From positions 1 to 64,000 of the forward strand of contig UEGR01000025.1 of the NCBI GenBank assembly GCA_900465685.1: a DNA stretch of 64,000 bases. Direction: 5' to 3'. This document shows, one piece after another, positions 1 to 8,368 of this stretch (the first letter of the stretch is position 1; each line of letters starts with the position of its first letter). Below the pieces are notes generated by a model. The model saw only the letters and a list, made by a program, of their open reading frames with translations, searched no databases and had not been told where the DNA came from. Made by a program: the position numbers and the translations under genes. Origin of the DNA: Hyphomicrobiales bacterium. GTDB taxonomy: Bacteria > Pseudomonadota > Alphaproteobacteria > Rhizobiales > Rhizobiaceae.

Positions 1-1
1 A

Positions 2-91
2 GGGGAATAGGGGAATAGGGTGATTGACGCAGAGGCGTCTATCAAGCTCCTTCTTCACTTACTCCCCTACTGCCTTACTCCCCTATTCCCT
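2..91. repeat. Degenerate octamer repeats in two opposed arms
   Basis: Two head-to-tail octamers GGGGAATA lie at 2-17. Four octamers in the opposite orientation (TACTCCCC, TACTGCCT, TACTCCCC, TATTCCCT) fill 60-91, with 42 bases between the arms. The right arm overlaps the last codons of the hydroxyacid dehydrogenase gene. The same octamer family recurs at 6121-6228. The consensus is a rotation of AGGGCAGT, the Brucella HOOF-Print repeat; that link is from memory and was not tested by search. Confidence 0.75.
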
Positions 92-1049
92 TAACGAATT
101 CCGTTTCCGGAACCGGCGTGATCGCCTTGCCGGTATCAAACCATGAAATGAGATTGTCGATCACCAGATCCGCCATGGCCTGACGGGTTTTATGCGATGC
201 AGATGCGATATGCGGCAGCAAAACCGTGTTTGGCGCATCGAGCAGACCTTGCGGCACGGAGGGTTCGTTCGCGAAGACGTCCAGACCCGCAGCGGCAATG
301 GTGCCATTGTTCAGCGCCGCAGCCAGCGCATCCTCATCGACCAGCGAACCGCGACCGACATTGATCAACACACCATCCGGGCCGAGCGCTTGCAGCACTT
401 CTGCATTCACCGCCTTGGCAGTTTCCGCGCCGCCCGGGGCAACCAGAATAAGCGTATCGACCGCCTTGGCCAGCTCAAGTAGGCTCGGGTAGTAATCATA
501 GGAGACGCCTTCAGCCTTGCGGCGGTTGTGGTAGGAAACCAGCAGACCGAAAGCCTCCACGCGATGGGCGACCGCCTTGCCAATACGGCCTAGGCCGAAA
601 ATGCCGACCTTGCGTCCGCGCAGCGACAGCTTCGACAGCGGATAACGGCCTTCCTTTTCCCAACGGCCCGCACGCAGGAATTCCTGCGACTTCGACAATT
701 CGCGCACGGTGTCGATCAGGAGACCAAGCGCCGTATCGGCCACTTCGTCGGTCAGCACGTCGGGCGTATTGGTGACCATCACGTTGCGGGCAGCGGCATG
801 TTTGGCGTCAACCGCATCATAACCAACGCCGAAATTGCCGATGATTTTCAGGTTTGGCAAAGCGTCGATCAGCGCTGCATCGACGGTGGACATGCTGGCA
901 ATGCCACGCACATCGTTCGCCCAGGCCGCATCGACCAGCGCCGCATCACCGCGCGGGATACGGCGGACGGAAAACTCGCCGGACAGGCGGTCTACGGCAT
1001 AATCGTTGAAATTTCCGAGCACCAGAACGGTTGCGTCGCGCTTGGTCAT
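75..1049 (-). CDS. D-isomer-specific 2-hydroxyacid dehydrogenase
   Basis: NAD(P)H-dependent oxidoreductase of 324 residues, probably a glyoxylate/hydroxypyruvate reductase acting on 2-keto/2-hydroxy acids in the cytoplasm. The Rossmann motif GIFGLGRIGKAVAHR is near residue 150. The family signatures NVGRGSLVDEDAL (with the catalytic Arg in the preceding strand region), LDVFANEP (Glu) and LLPHIAS (catalytic His) follow in the right order. Length is normal for the family. The stop codon and the last few residues (KGIGE) lie inside the octamer repeat, so the C-terminus may vary between strains. It follows the LacI-type gene on the same strand after 84 bases, which suggests co-transcription or local control. 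The exact substrate cannot be read from the sequence. Confidence 0.9.
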   Translation of the reverse strand: MTKRDATVLVLGNFNDYAVDRLSGEFSVRRIPRGDAALVDAAWANDVRGIASMSTVDAALIDALPNLKIIGNFGVGYDAVDAKHAAARNVMVTNTPDVLTDEVADTALGLLIDTVRELSKSQEFLRAGRWEKEGRYPLSKLSLRGRKVGIFGLGRIGKAVAHRVEAFGLLVSYHNRRKAEGVSYDYYPSLLELAKAVDTLILVAPGGAETAKAVNAEVLQALGPDGVLINVGRGSLVDEDALAAALNNGTIAAAGLDVFANEPSVPQGLLDAPNTVLLPHIASASHKTRQAMADLVIDNLISWFDTGKAITPVPETEFVKGIGE

Positions 1050-1133
1050 GACAATATTCCTCTGGGAAGCATTTCGCAGTTCACGGGGAGACCGGCGACC
1101 GGTCTGGGTGAACCGGACCCGGAGCGGGGGAAA

Positions 1134-2153
1134 TCAGGGATGTTTGGGCTTGGACGTCGATTGCCGGATATGCAGTTCCGGCTTGATGAGTTCTTGCGTC
1201 GAGGCAACCTCGACACCATTCAGCTGATCGAGCAGAGCGCGGGCGGCGCGACGGCCAACTTCGCGCTGGCCGTTCCAGACGGTTGTAAGCGCGGGCGTGG
1301 CAATGGCCGCCTCTTCCAGATCATCATAGCCGGTGACGGAAATATCGTCGCCCGGCACCAGTCCGGCGCGTGCAATGCCGTTCATCAGGCCGATTGCGGT
1401 CAGATCATTCCAGCAGACGGCGGCGGTCGGCTTGTCCTTCAAGGCGAGGAACTGCGGTGCGACTTCGAACCCGCCCTGCTTGGTACGCGGACCCGCAATG
1501 CGCCAGTCGTCGCGAATTTCCAGCCCGGCTTTGTCCATCGCCTGCACATAGCCGCGATAACGGTCACGACCGGTCGAGGTCTGGTCGGTGCCGCCGATCA
1601 TCGCAATGCGCTTATGACCAAGCGAAATCAGGTGGTTGGTGGCAAGGCCGACGCCATAGGCATCATCGCCGCGAAACACCGGCGCATGAACGCCTTCGAC
1701 ACTGCGCGCGATGAACACGACCGGCAGGCCGTTATCCTCGGCGATCTGGATATCTTCCGGCGGTGTGCCGATGGCGGGCGACATGATCACCCCGTCAGCG
1801 CCAAGCTGCAAAAGCGTGTCCATGAAGGTGCGCTGCTTTTCCAGCTGGTCGTAGTGATTGGACAGAATGAAGGTCTGGCGAGACCGGTCGAGTTCCGATT
1901 CGATGGATTTCAGAATTTCCGCGAAAAACGGATTCATGATGTCATGCACCACGACACCAACGATCCCCGACCGCGATGTGCGCAGGCTCGCTGCCCGACG
2001 GTTATAGATATAACCGATGGCGCGGGCATGTTCCTTGATCTTCTCACGGGTCTGGTCGGCGACAAGCGGGCTGTCGCGCAGCGCAAGCGAAACGGTAGCT
2101 GTCGAGACACCCAGCGCATCAGCGATGGTCGAAAGCTTGATTTTCTGGGCCAA
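1134..2153 (-). CDS. LacI-family transcriptional regulator
   Basis: Cytoplasmic DNA-binding repressor of about 339 residues. The N-terminus carries the LacI helix-turn-helix (LSTIADALGVSTATVSLALRDSP), followed by a periplasmic-binding-protein-like sugar-sensing domain (GIVGVVVHDIMNPFFAEIL, then GGTDQTSTGRDRYRGYVQAM and SVTGYDDLEEA). I chose a TTG start at 2153 because GGGGGAGG sits five bases upstream of it and the HTH then begins at once, as is usual. An ATG at 2180 would add nine unlikely residues (MAWTVGGGD). It is upstream of the hydroxyacid dehydrogenase on the same strand and may regulate it. The effector is unknown. Confidence 0.9.
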   Translation of the reverse strand: MAQKIKLSTIADALGVSTATVSLALRDSPLVADQTREKIKEHARAIGYIYNRRAASLRTSRSGIVGVVVHDIMNPFFAEILKSIESELDRSRQTFILSNHYDQLEKQRTFMDTLLQLGADGVIMSPAIGTPPEDIQIAEDNGLPVVFIARSVEGVHAPVFRGDDAYGVGLATNHLISLGHKRIAMIGGTDQTSTGRDRYRGYVQAMDKAGLEIRDDWRIAGPRTKQGGFEVAPQFLALKDKPTAAVCWNDLTAIGLMNGIARAGLVPGDDISVTGYDDLEEAAIATPALTTVWNGQREVGRRAARALLDQLNGVEVASTQELIKPELHIRQSTSKPKHP

Positions 2154-2287
2154 GTCGCCTCCCCCAACGGTCCATGCCACGAACGCCCATGGGTCTCATG
2201 TCACACGGGCGTCATCATTAAAACGGTTATGCCATTGCAATTATTGAATTGAAAGTTTTTTTGGCAGTAACCCGCAGCCGGATTTGC

Positions 2288-2779
2288 TTATTCGGCTTCG
2301 TCGTCGTCAATGGTATCGGTGGACGGTTCTTCAACCACACGTGACAGACCGCGCAGCGCAAGATTGCCTTCCATACGGCCAAGCATTTTCAGGAAAGTCT
2401 TGCGTTCCTTCTTGTCGAGCCCCTTCAGCATGTCCTTGTCGGTCTTGCGGATGGATTTCTCGATCGCCTTGATCGTCTCAAGCCCGGTCTGGGTAAGATA
2501 GACATGCGACTGGCGCTGATCGGTTTCGGAGGCGCGCTTGGCGACAAAGCCCTGCCCTTGCAGGCGGGCAATCGTCTTGGTGATGGTCGGCGGGCGCACA
2601 CCGAGGCGCTGCGCAAGCACGCCGGGCGTCAACCCGTCTTCGGCAGCCAGTTGCAGCATGACCGCATCCTGCCCGGCATAAAGTCCCTGCTCCAGAAGCC
2701 GTGTGGCCAGAACTGTTCTTGAAAGACGCGCGACGGATTGCAACCGGTAAAGTACAACCGCTTTATTGTCCTTGTTCAT
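2288..2779 (-). CDS. MarR-family transcriptional regulator
   Basis: Winged-helix regulator of about 163 residues. The core shows the MarR pattern: dimerisation helices, then GLTPGVLAQRLGVRPPTITKTIARLQGQGFV (recognition helix) and the wing RASETDQRQSHVYLTQTG. The start at 2779 is preferred because GGTGAGGTGG lies just before this ATG; the upstream ATG at 2827 adds 16 residues without a clear ribosome site. The tail after residue 145 is acidic (DTIDDDEAE), longer than in minimal MarR proteins. No operator could be assigned. The gene stands alone; the divergent neighbour is the creatininase gene, a possible but unproven target. Confidence 0.9.
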   Translation of the reverse strand: MNKDNKAVVLYRLQSVARLSRTVLATRLLEQGLYAGQDAVMLQLAAEDGLTPGVLAQRLGVRPPTITKTIARLQGQGFVAKRASETDQRQSHVYLTQTGLETIKAIEKSIRKTDKDMLKGLDKKERKTFLKMLGRMEGNLALRGLSRVVEEPSTDTIDDDEAE

Positions 2780-2984
2780 TGCCACCTCACCCTTTGTTGC
2801 GACTTCATTTTGTCGCTCGATCGACATTGCCCGAGATGTTTATAGCGTAAAATATTGTCCGACTTATGAAACAACAAGGTTAAAAACGTTCCGCTAAATC
2901 AAAAGCCAGTCTTGTCGCCGCTCGGCTTGCCCCTCCGGCTCCCCGGGTTTAGGTTCAGGGCCCGATTAATAAAGTGAGGAAAAC

Positions 2985-3743
2985 ATGACGGAACTGCGCG
3001 ATCAGAACAGCGATATGATTGTCGTCCTGCCCCTTGGCGCACACGAACAGCATGGCCCTCACCTGCCATTCGAGACGGATACGATCATCGCGGAAGGTAT
3101 TGTCGCGCGGGTCGGCGAGGCGATACCGGCTGGTCTGAACGTCAACTTCCTGCCGGTGCAGCCTGTCGGCTATTCGATCGAGCATATGGATACCGAAGGC
3201 ACCCAGAGCCTTGCCTTTTCCGAAGCGGTCAACCAGTGGATCGGCATCGGCGAAAACCTGCATGCGGGCGGCATCCGCAAGCTGGTCATGCTCAACGCCC
3301 ATGGCGGCAACTCGCCTTTGATGACCATCGTTGCGACCGAATTGCGCGTCCGCCTCGGCATGCTCGCGGTCGCAACCAGCTGGACGCGCTTCGGCCTTCC
3401 TGAAGGACTGATCACCCCGGAAGAGAAGGCGCTCGACATCCATGGCGGCTTTATCGAAACCTCGGTGATGCTCGCGCTGCGGCCCGACCTCGTGGATATG
3501 TCGAAAGCACGCAATTTCGGCAATGCGCAGTCCGGCTTTGCCGAAGAGTTCAAATATCTGCGCGCTTATGGCCCGCATGCGTTCGGTTGGAAAATGCACG
3601 ACCTGAATACCGACGGCGTTGCAGGCAATGCCGCTGCGGCGACAGCAGAAGCAGGCGAAAAGCTGATCGCCAATGCCGTGTCGGGCTTTGTCGATCTGCT
3701 GCGCGATGTCGACCGCTTCGATCTGGCGCGGTTCAAATCCTGA
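2985..3743 (+). CDS. Creatininase-family amidohydrolase
   Basis: Protein of 252 residues of the creatinine amidohydrolase family, metal-dependent hydrolases that act on cyclic amides or related compounds; some members serve riboflavin/deazaflavin or mycofactocin pathways. The metal-binding signatures are clear: LPLGAHEQHGPHLPFETDT near the N-terminus (Glu, His, Asp ligands), LNAHGGNSP in the middle, and DIHGGFIETSVML near residue 155. AGTGAGGAAAAC gives a good ribosome site before the ATG. It is divergent from the MarR gene. The substrate is not deducible, and the name creatininase should not be taken literally. Confidence 0.85.
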   Translation: MTELRDQNSDMIVVLPLGAHEQHGPHLPFETDTIIAEGIVARVGEAIPAGLNVNFLPVQPVGYSIEHMDTEGTQSLAFSEAVNQWIGIGENLHAGGIRKLVMLNAHGGNSPLMTIVATELRVRLGMLAVATSWTRFGLPEGLITPEEKALDIHGGFIETSVMLALRPDLVDMSKARNFGNAQSGFAEEFKYLRAYGPHAFGWKMHDLNTDGVAGNAAAATAEAGEKLIANAVSGFVDLLRDVDRFDLARFKS

Positions 3744-3814
3744 AGCGGGAAACCGGGCATTTCCGGTCAATCCGACCAGCGGTTCATCAATGGCGGGAAT
3801 GTGATGCGGCAGAT

Positions 3815-3832
3815 GTAATAATATAGCGTTGC
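3815..3832. promoter_or_regulatory. Candidate Zur operator
   Basis: GTAATAATATAGCGTTGC, an imperfect dyad, lies 110 bases before the start of the COG0523 gene. It resembles the alphaproteobacterial Zur box (GTTATrttATAACaTaAC type) at about 12 of 18 positions. An additional inverted pair GTAATA (3815-3820) and TATTAC (3839-3844) flanks the same place. Zur control of COG0523 zinc chaperones is known in related bacteria; here it is inferred from position and resemblance. Confidence 0.4.
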
Positions 3833-3941
3833 ATATGGTATTACTGTCGTCGTTCCCTTATATGAATTGTCCGATCTGAAGCCCCGTTATGCGCCTTTGT
3901 GCGCCGACCGATCCGGGGCCGTAACTTCAAGAGGCAAGACC

Positions 3942-5138
3942 ATGAGCCAGGCTGAAGCCCAAACCACAGCAGAGGCGACCACTGAAGCTGGCCGCATTCC
4001 CGTTACCGTTCTGACCGGCTATCTGGGCTCGGGCAAGACCACCCTTCTCAACCGCATTCTGACCGAGAATCACGGCAAGCGTTATGCCGTCATCGTCAAT
4101 GAATTCGGCGAGATCGGCATCGACAACGACCTGATCGTCGAGTCGGATGAAGAAATCTACGAAATGAACAATGGCTGCATCTGCTGCACCGTGCGTGGCG
4201 ACCTGATCCGCGTGGTTGAAGGTCTGATGCGCCGCCCGGGCCGTTTCGACGCCATCGTCGTGGAAACCACCGGCCTTGCCGATCCGGTTCCGGTCGCTCA
4301 AACCTTCTTCATGGATGACGACGTGCGCGCCAAGACCGGCCTCGACGCTGTTGTCGCGCTGGTCGACGCCAAGCATCTGCCGCTGCGCCTCAAGGACAGC
4401 CGCGAAGCCGAAGACCAGATCGCCTTTGCCGATGTGGTGCTGATCAACAAGACCGATCTGGTGACGCCGCAGGAACTGGCCACCATCGAAGCCACCGTGC
4501 GCGCTATCAATCCACATGCCGTGATTCACCGCACCGAGCGCGCTTCGATCCCGCTTGAGCGCGTGCTCGACCGTGGCGCTTTCGACCTGAAGCGCGTGCT
4601 GGAAAACGACCCGCATTTCCTCGACCATGATCATCCGGATCATGTCTGCGGACCGGATTGCGACCACGATCACGGGCATGACCACCACCATCATGATCAT
4701 CATGGGCATGAGCATCACGGGCACGATCACCATGCGCATGATCACGACCATGACCATCATCACCATGACCACGATCATGTCTGCGGCCCGGACTGTGATC
4801 ACGATCATCACCATCATGACCACGCCTCGCCGATCCATGATGTAACCGTGAAGTCCGTTTCGCTGCGGGCCGGTGACATCGATCCGGCGAAATTCTTCCC
4901 GTGGATTCAGAACATCACCCAGACCCAAGGGCCGAATATTCTGCGCCTCAAGGGCATCATCGCTTTCAAGGACGATCCGGACCGCTATGTGGTTCAGGGC
5001 GTTCACATGATCATCGAAGGCGATCACCAGCGCGCATGGAAGCCGGAAGAAAAGCGGGAAAGCCGCCTTGTCTTCATCGGACGCGAACTCGACCCGGCTG
5101 AATTGAAAGCCGGTTTCGAAAACTGCCAAGTTAAATAA
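3942..5138 (+). CDS. COG0523 (CobW/ZigA-type) metal-chaperone GTPase
   Basis: G3E-family GTPase of about 398 residues thought to deliver zinc (or cobalt) to target proteins under metal limitation. Walker A is [11 protein letters not shown] (residues 27-36), the metal-binding CxCC is GCICCTV near residue 80, and the base-recognition motif is NKTDL. A Cys/His-rich loop occupies about residues 229-296 and contains two copies of [12 protein letters not shown]. The CobW C-terminal domain follows ([21 protein letters not shown]). The ATG at 3942 has AGAGG upstream; an in-frame ATG at 3867 is less likely. A WD40 gene follows 16 bases after the stop. The probable Zur box upstream and the His-rich loop favour a ZigA-type zinc role over cobalamin synthesis. 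Confidence 0.9.
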   Translation: MSQAEAQTTAEATTEAGRIPVTVLTGYLGSGKTTLLNRILTENHGKRYAVIVNEFGEIGIDNDLIVESDEEIYEMNNGCICCTVRGDLIRVVEGLMRRPGRFDAIVVETTGLADPVPVAQTFFMDDDVRAKTGLDAVVALVDAKHLPLRLKDSREAEDQIAFADVVLINKTDLVTPQELATIEATVRAINPHAVIHRTERASIPLERVLDRGAFDLKRVLENDPHFLDHDHPDHVCGPDCDHDHGHDHHHHDHHGHEHHGHDHHAHDHDHDHHHHDHDHVCGPDCDHDHHHHDHASPIHDVTVKSVSLRAGDIDPAKFFPWIQNITQTQGPNILRLKGIIAFKDDPDRYVVQGVHMIIEGDHQRAWKPEEKRESRLVFIGRELDPAELKAGFENCQVK

Positions 5139-5154
5139 GAAATACTGGACACTG

Positions 5155-6129
5155 ATGCCTACAGTTGCCCCGCTTGACCTCGAAGGTCATTGCCTCCATG
5201 CACGCTTCATCGGCGGCGTTCCATTTTTTGCCATGGCCGATGGGACGATCCACCGGCTCGATAACGGCAGCCAGAGTTCAACGGCCCATGACGGGCTGTT
5301 GAGCGCTGCGATTTCCGTTGACGGCAAATCACTCATCACCGGCGGCGAAGACGGTCGCGTCTGCCGCACCGATGCCAGTGGCACGGTGACCGAACTTGCA
5401 AAAGTTCCGCGCAAGTGGATGACGGCGGTTGCTGCCGGTCCCGGCGGCACGGTCGGCTTTGCATCGGGCCGTTCGGCCTGGGTGCGCAGCTCTGACGGCA
5501 AGGTGCAGGAATTCCCGCAGGAACGCAGTGTTGAAGGCATTGCCTTTGCGCCAAAGGGCCAGCGGCTTGCGATTGCCCGTTACAACGGCGCAACACTGAT
5601 CTGGACTGGCACGGCAGCCAAGCCTGCCGAACTGGAATGGAAAGGTGCGCATATCGGCGTCATTTTCTCGCCCGATGGCCGCTTTCTCATCACCTCGATG
5701 CAGGAAAATGCCTTGCATGGCTGGCGTCTCGAAGACACCAAACACATGCGCATGACCGGCTATCCGGCAAAGGTGAAGGACTGGTCATGGAGCGTGAAGG
5801 CCAAGTGGCTTGCAACGTCCGGTGCGCCTGCGGCCATTGTCTGGCCTTTTGCAGGCAAGGACGGCCCGATGGGCAAGGCCCCGCTTGAGCTTGGCCTGCG
5901 TGGCGACAGCATGGTGACGGCGGTTGCCTGCCATCCCGTCGAGGACATCGTCGCCATTGGTTATAATGACGGCATGATCATGCTGGTTCGTTTTGCTGAT
6001 CAGAAGGAAGTTCTGCTGCGCCGCCCCGGCAAGGGCGCCGTCTCCAGCATGGGCTGGGACGATCAGGGCCACCGCCTCGCCTTCGGTTCGGAAGCGGGGG
6101 ATTGTGGCATCGTTTCGTTAAGGGATTAG
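5155..6129 (+). CDS. WD40-repeat beta-propeller protein
   Basis: Soluble protein of 324 residues made of WD40-like blades: repeated units such as ISVDGKSLITGGEDGRV, IAFAPKGQRLAIARYNGATLIW and VIFSPDGRFLITSMQENALHGW, about 40 residues apart, enough for a seven-blade propeller. No signal peptide or catalytic residue is visible. It lies 16 bases behind the COG0523 GTPase and is probably co-transcribed, so it may act in zinc homeostasis, for example as a scaffold or client. The final residues SLRD and the stop are encoded at the edge of an octamer repeat array. Confidence 0.85.
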   Translation: MPTVAPLDLEGHCLHARFIGGVPFFAMADGTIHRLDNGSQSSTAHDGLLSAAISVDGKSLITGGEDGRVCRTDASGTVTELAKVPRKWMTAVAAGPGGTVGFASGRSAWVRSSDGKVQEFPQERSVEGIAFAPKGQRLAIARYNGATLIWTGTAAKPAELEWKGAHIGVIFSPDGRFLITSMQENALHGWRLEDTKHMRMTGYPAKVKDWSWSVKAKWLATSGAPAAIVWPFAGKDGPMGKAPLELGLRGDSMVTAVACHPVEDIVAIGYNDGMIMLVRFADQKEVLLRRPGKGAVSSMGWDDQGHRLAFGSEAGDCGIVSLRD

Positions 6130-6228
6130 GGGAATAAGGGAGTAAGGCAGTAGGGGAATAGGTTTTAAGAGAGTGTCAGGCGCTTCTAGCCCAACATACT
6201 CCCCTATTCCCTTATTCCCCTACTGCCC
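6121..6228. repeat. Degenerate octamer repeat array with opposed arms
   Basis: Five tandem octamers run forward at 6121-6160 (AGGGATTA, GGGGAATA, AGGGAGTA, AGGCAGTA, GGGGAATA). Four run in the opposite orientation at 6197-6228 (TACTCCCC, TATTCCCT, TATTCCCC, TACTGCCC). The arms are partly complementary, so a long stem-loop is possible between the convergent WD40 and hydrolase genes. The last unit is exactly a rotation of the Brucella HOOF-Print octamer. A sister array lies at 2-91. Confidence 0.8.
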
Positions 6229-6234
6229 TAAAAC

Positions 6235-7116
6235 TCAGGGTCTCTTCATCGAAACCGCAGGCGCACCGTCCGGTCCAAGCGAGGCGACCCACTGGCTGAT
6301 TGCAGCGGCATCCTTGTCACCAAGCATGTGATCGGCATCAATCGTGCGCGCATCGACGCGTGCGCCGCTGGAGCGCAGAAGCGCGGAGAGCGCAGGCGCA
6401 AACGGCGAATAGAGCTTGTCTTCCTCACCCGTGATCGTCAGTACGCGCGTTTTGCTCAGATTGGCGACCGGCGCATTGTCCAGCACCGGCATCGAGCGCA
6501 TCAGCACGGCGCGTTTCACCAGATCGGGATGTAGCATCATGGTTGCCGCCAGAAGATTGGCGCCGTTCGAATAGCCTACGAAGGTCGCATGGGTGAGGTC
6601 GAGGTCCTTGTCTTCGGCAAGGCGCGTCAGGAACGTCACGAAAGCATTGGCTTCGAGCTTGATATCTTTCTGGTCGAACTTGACCGGCGTGATGCGCTTG
6701 TACCAGCGCGTGCCACCGTCCTGCATGACGCGACCGCGAATGCCGAGCAGCGTCGCGCGCGGCCAGATCTTGGATGCCAGCGGAATGAGGCTGGTTTCAT
6801 TACCACCCGAACCGTGCAGCAGGATTACCAGCTCGTTGGACGCCTTTTCCGGCGTATAGAAGCGGTGAATGAACTGCTTGCTGCGGGAAAAATTCTGTTC
6901 CGGCGTGATTTCCGTATCCATCTTCTTCTCGCGCATGGTGACGCCTTCACCGAGCTTCGGGGCGCCTTCTTCTTCTTTCATCGAAGCGGCAATGCCGCTC
7001 AGTGCCTTGCCCTGACCTTTCGTGGAGACAGCCACAGGCTGCCCCTCAGCAAAAGCCGAGCCGGTCGATACCATAAGCGCAGCCGCCAAAGCGGCAATAA
7101 ACATCTTCTTTACCAT
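6235..7116 (-). CDS. Exported alpha/beta hydrolase (carboxylesterase/phospholipase type)
   Basis: Protein of 293 residues with a Sec signal peptide (MVKKMFIAALAAALMVSTGS, cleavage after SAFA). The mature part begins with a charged linker of about 70 residues, then an alpha/beta-hydrolase fold: LLHGSGGNET (oxyanion region), the nucleophile elbow GYSNGANL, the Asp loop TGEEDKLYSP and the catalytic His in DADHMLG. This pattern fits the carboxylesterase/phospholipase family (YpfH/EstB-like). It should act in the periplasm on ester substrates; which ones is unknown. It converges on the WD40 gene with the octamer array between them. Confidence 0.85.
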   Translation of the reverse strand: MVKKMFIAALAAALMVSTGSAFAEGQPVAVSTKGQGKALSGIAASMKEEEGAPKLGEGVTMREKKMDTEITPEQNFSRSKQFIHRFYTPEKASNELVILLHGSGGNETSLIPLASKIWPRATLLGIRGRVMQDGGTRWYKRITPVKFDQKDIKLEANAFVTFLTRLAEDKDLDLTHATFVGYSNGANLLAATMMLHPDLVKRAVLMRSMPVLDNAPVANLSKTRVLTITGEEDKLYSPFAPALSALLRSSGARVDARTIDADHMLGDKDAAAISQWVASLGPDGAPAVSMKRP

Positions 7117-7264
7117 GATCTCAACATAGCCAACGAGACGTTAACGAAGGTTTGAAAGTGGCACTCGCAGAAAGCCCATAACGTGCCTGCCTTCGCGGCG
7201 AATGCAACTCCCTTAACAGCAGAGATTGAGCGAGAATATGGCAGAATAACGAAAAATTTCGACG

Positions 7265-7282
7265 TGTTACAATTCTGTTACA
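7265..7282. promoter_or_regulatory. Tandem direct repeat upstream of msrPQ
   Basis: TGTTACAATTCTGTTACA contains TGTTACAA twice at an 11-base period, the usual spacing of tandem half-sites for OmpR-family response regulators. It lies 114 bases before the msrP start. MsrPQ is under two-component control in E. coli (HprSR/YedVW), but the repeat here does not match that box exactly, so the regulator is unassigned. Confidence 0.35.
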
Positions 7283-7395
7283 AGTCGGGAAAACCATCAA
7301 CAATGCGTGAGCCACGAACTAGTGGTGAAAACACCATGTTTCTGACGCTTTCAGCGTCAAAATGGGGTATTATTCCAAGAGGATGGATAACGGAC

Positions 7396-8367
7396 ATGAG
7401 CAGCTTCAAACCCGGTCGTCTTTCGCATGCCCGTCTCACGCATGATGCGGTGACACCGAAAAACATCTATCTGCATCGCCGCCAGTTCATGGCAGGTCTC
7501 GGCGCGCTTGCCACAATAGGCACCGTCGGGGGCTTTGCATCCTCGGCATTTGCAGATCCGCTCAAGGCGGCCGCCTCTGCCTACAAGGTGGATGAAAAGC
7601 TGACGCCGAAGGAAGACGTCACCACCTACAATAATTTTTACGAGTTCGGCACCGACAAGAGCGATCCTTCCGCCAATTCCGCCGACTACAAGCCGCTGCC
7701 CTGGAAGCTGACCGTCGACGGGCTGGTGAAGCAGCCAAAAGAATTCGACATGCGCGACCTGATCGCCAAAATGCCGCTTGAGGAACGCATCTACCGTATG
7801 CGCTGCGTCGAGGCATGGTCGATGGTGATCCCGTGGATCGGCTTTCCGCTTGCAAGCCTGCTATCACAGGTCGAGCCGCTCGGTTCCGCCAAATATATCG
7901 CCTTCACCGGTGTCGTGCGCCCGGAGGAAATGCCGGGTCAGAAGGGGCTGTTTCAGGTGCTGGACTGGCCCTATGTCGAAGGGCTGCGGCTGGACGAAGC
8001 CAGGCATCCGCTGACAATTCTGGCGGTCGGGCTTTATGGCGAGACGCTCCCCAACGCCAATGGCGCGCCAATCCGCCTTGTTGTGCCGTGGAAATATGGT
8101 TTCAAGGGCATCAAGGCCATTACCCGCATCAGTTTTGTCGAGAAGCAGCCGCCCACGTCCTGGCAGCAGCAAGCTGCCAATGAATATGGCTTCTATGCCA
8201 ATGTTAATCCGGCGGTCGACCATCCGCGCTGGAGCCAGGCAAGCGAACGGCGCATCGGCGAAGACAGTTTCTTCGCCTCAAGCCGCCGCCCGACCTTGCC
8301 CTTCAACGGCTATGCGGACGAAGTCGCATCGCTTTATGCCGGCATGGACCTGAAGGCGAATTATTGA
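7396..8367 (+). CDS. msrP: Periplasmic methionine-sulfoxide reductase, catalytic subunit
   Basis: Molybdopterin-dependent reductase (formerly YedY) of 323 residues that repairs oxidised methionines in periplasmic proteins. The N-terminus has a Tat signal with the twin arginines in [10 protein letters not shown] near residue 27, followed by a hydrophobic stretch and AFA cleavage site. The sulfite-oxidase-type fold is marked by [20 protein letters not shown], where the Cys coordinates molybdenum, and by [11 protein letters not shown]. The ATG at 7396 gives the expected Tat leader; the longer reading from 7183 is not supported. msrQ follows after one base, forming the standard MsrPQ pair. Confidence 0.95.
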   Translation: MSSFKPGRLSHARLTHDAVTPKNIYLHRRQFMAGLGALATIGTVGGFASSAFADPLKAAASAYKVDEKLTPKEDVTTYNNFYEFGTDKSDPSANSADYKPLPWKLTVDGLVKQPKEFDMRDLIAKMPLEERIYRMRCVEAWSMVIPWIGFPLASLLSQVEPLGSAKYIAFTGVVRPEEMPGQKGLFQVLDWPYVEGLRLDEARHPLTILAVGLYGETLPNANGAPIRLVVPWKYGFKGIKAITRISFVEKQPPTSWQQQAANEYGFYANVNPAVDHPRWSQASERRIGEDSFFASSRRPTLPFNGYADEVASLYAGMDLKANY

Positions 8368-8368
8368 C

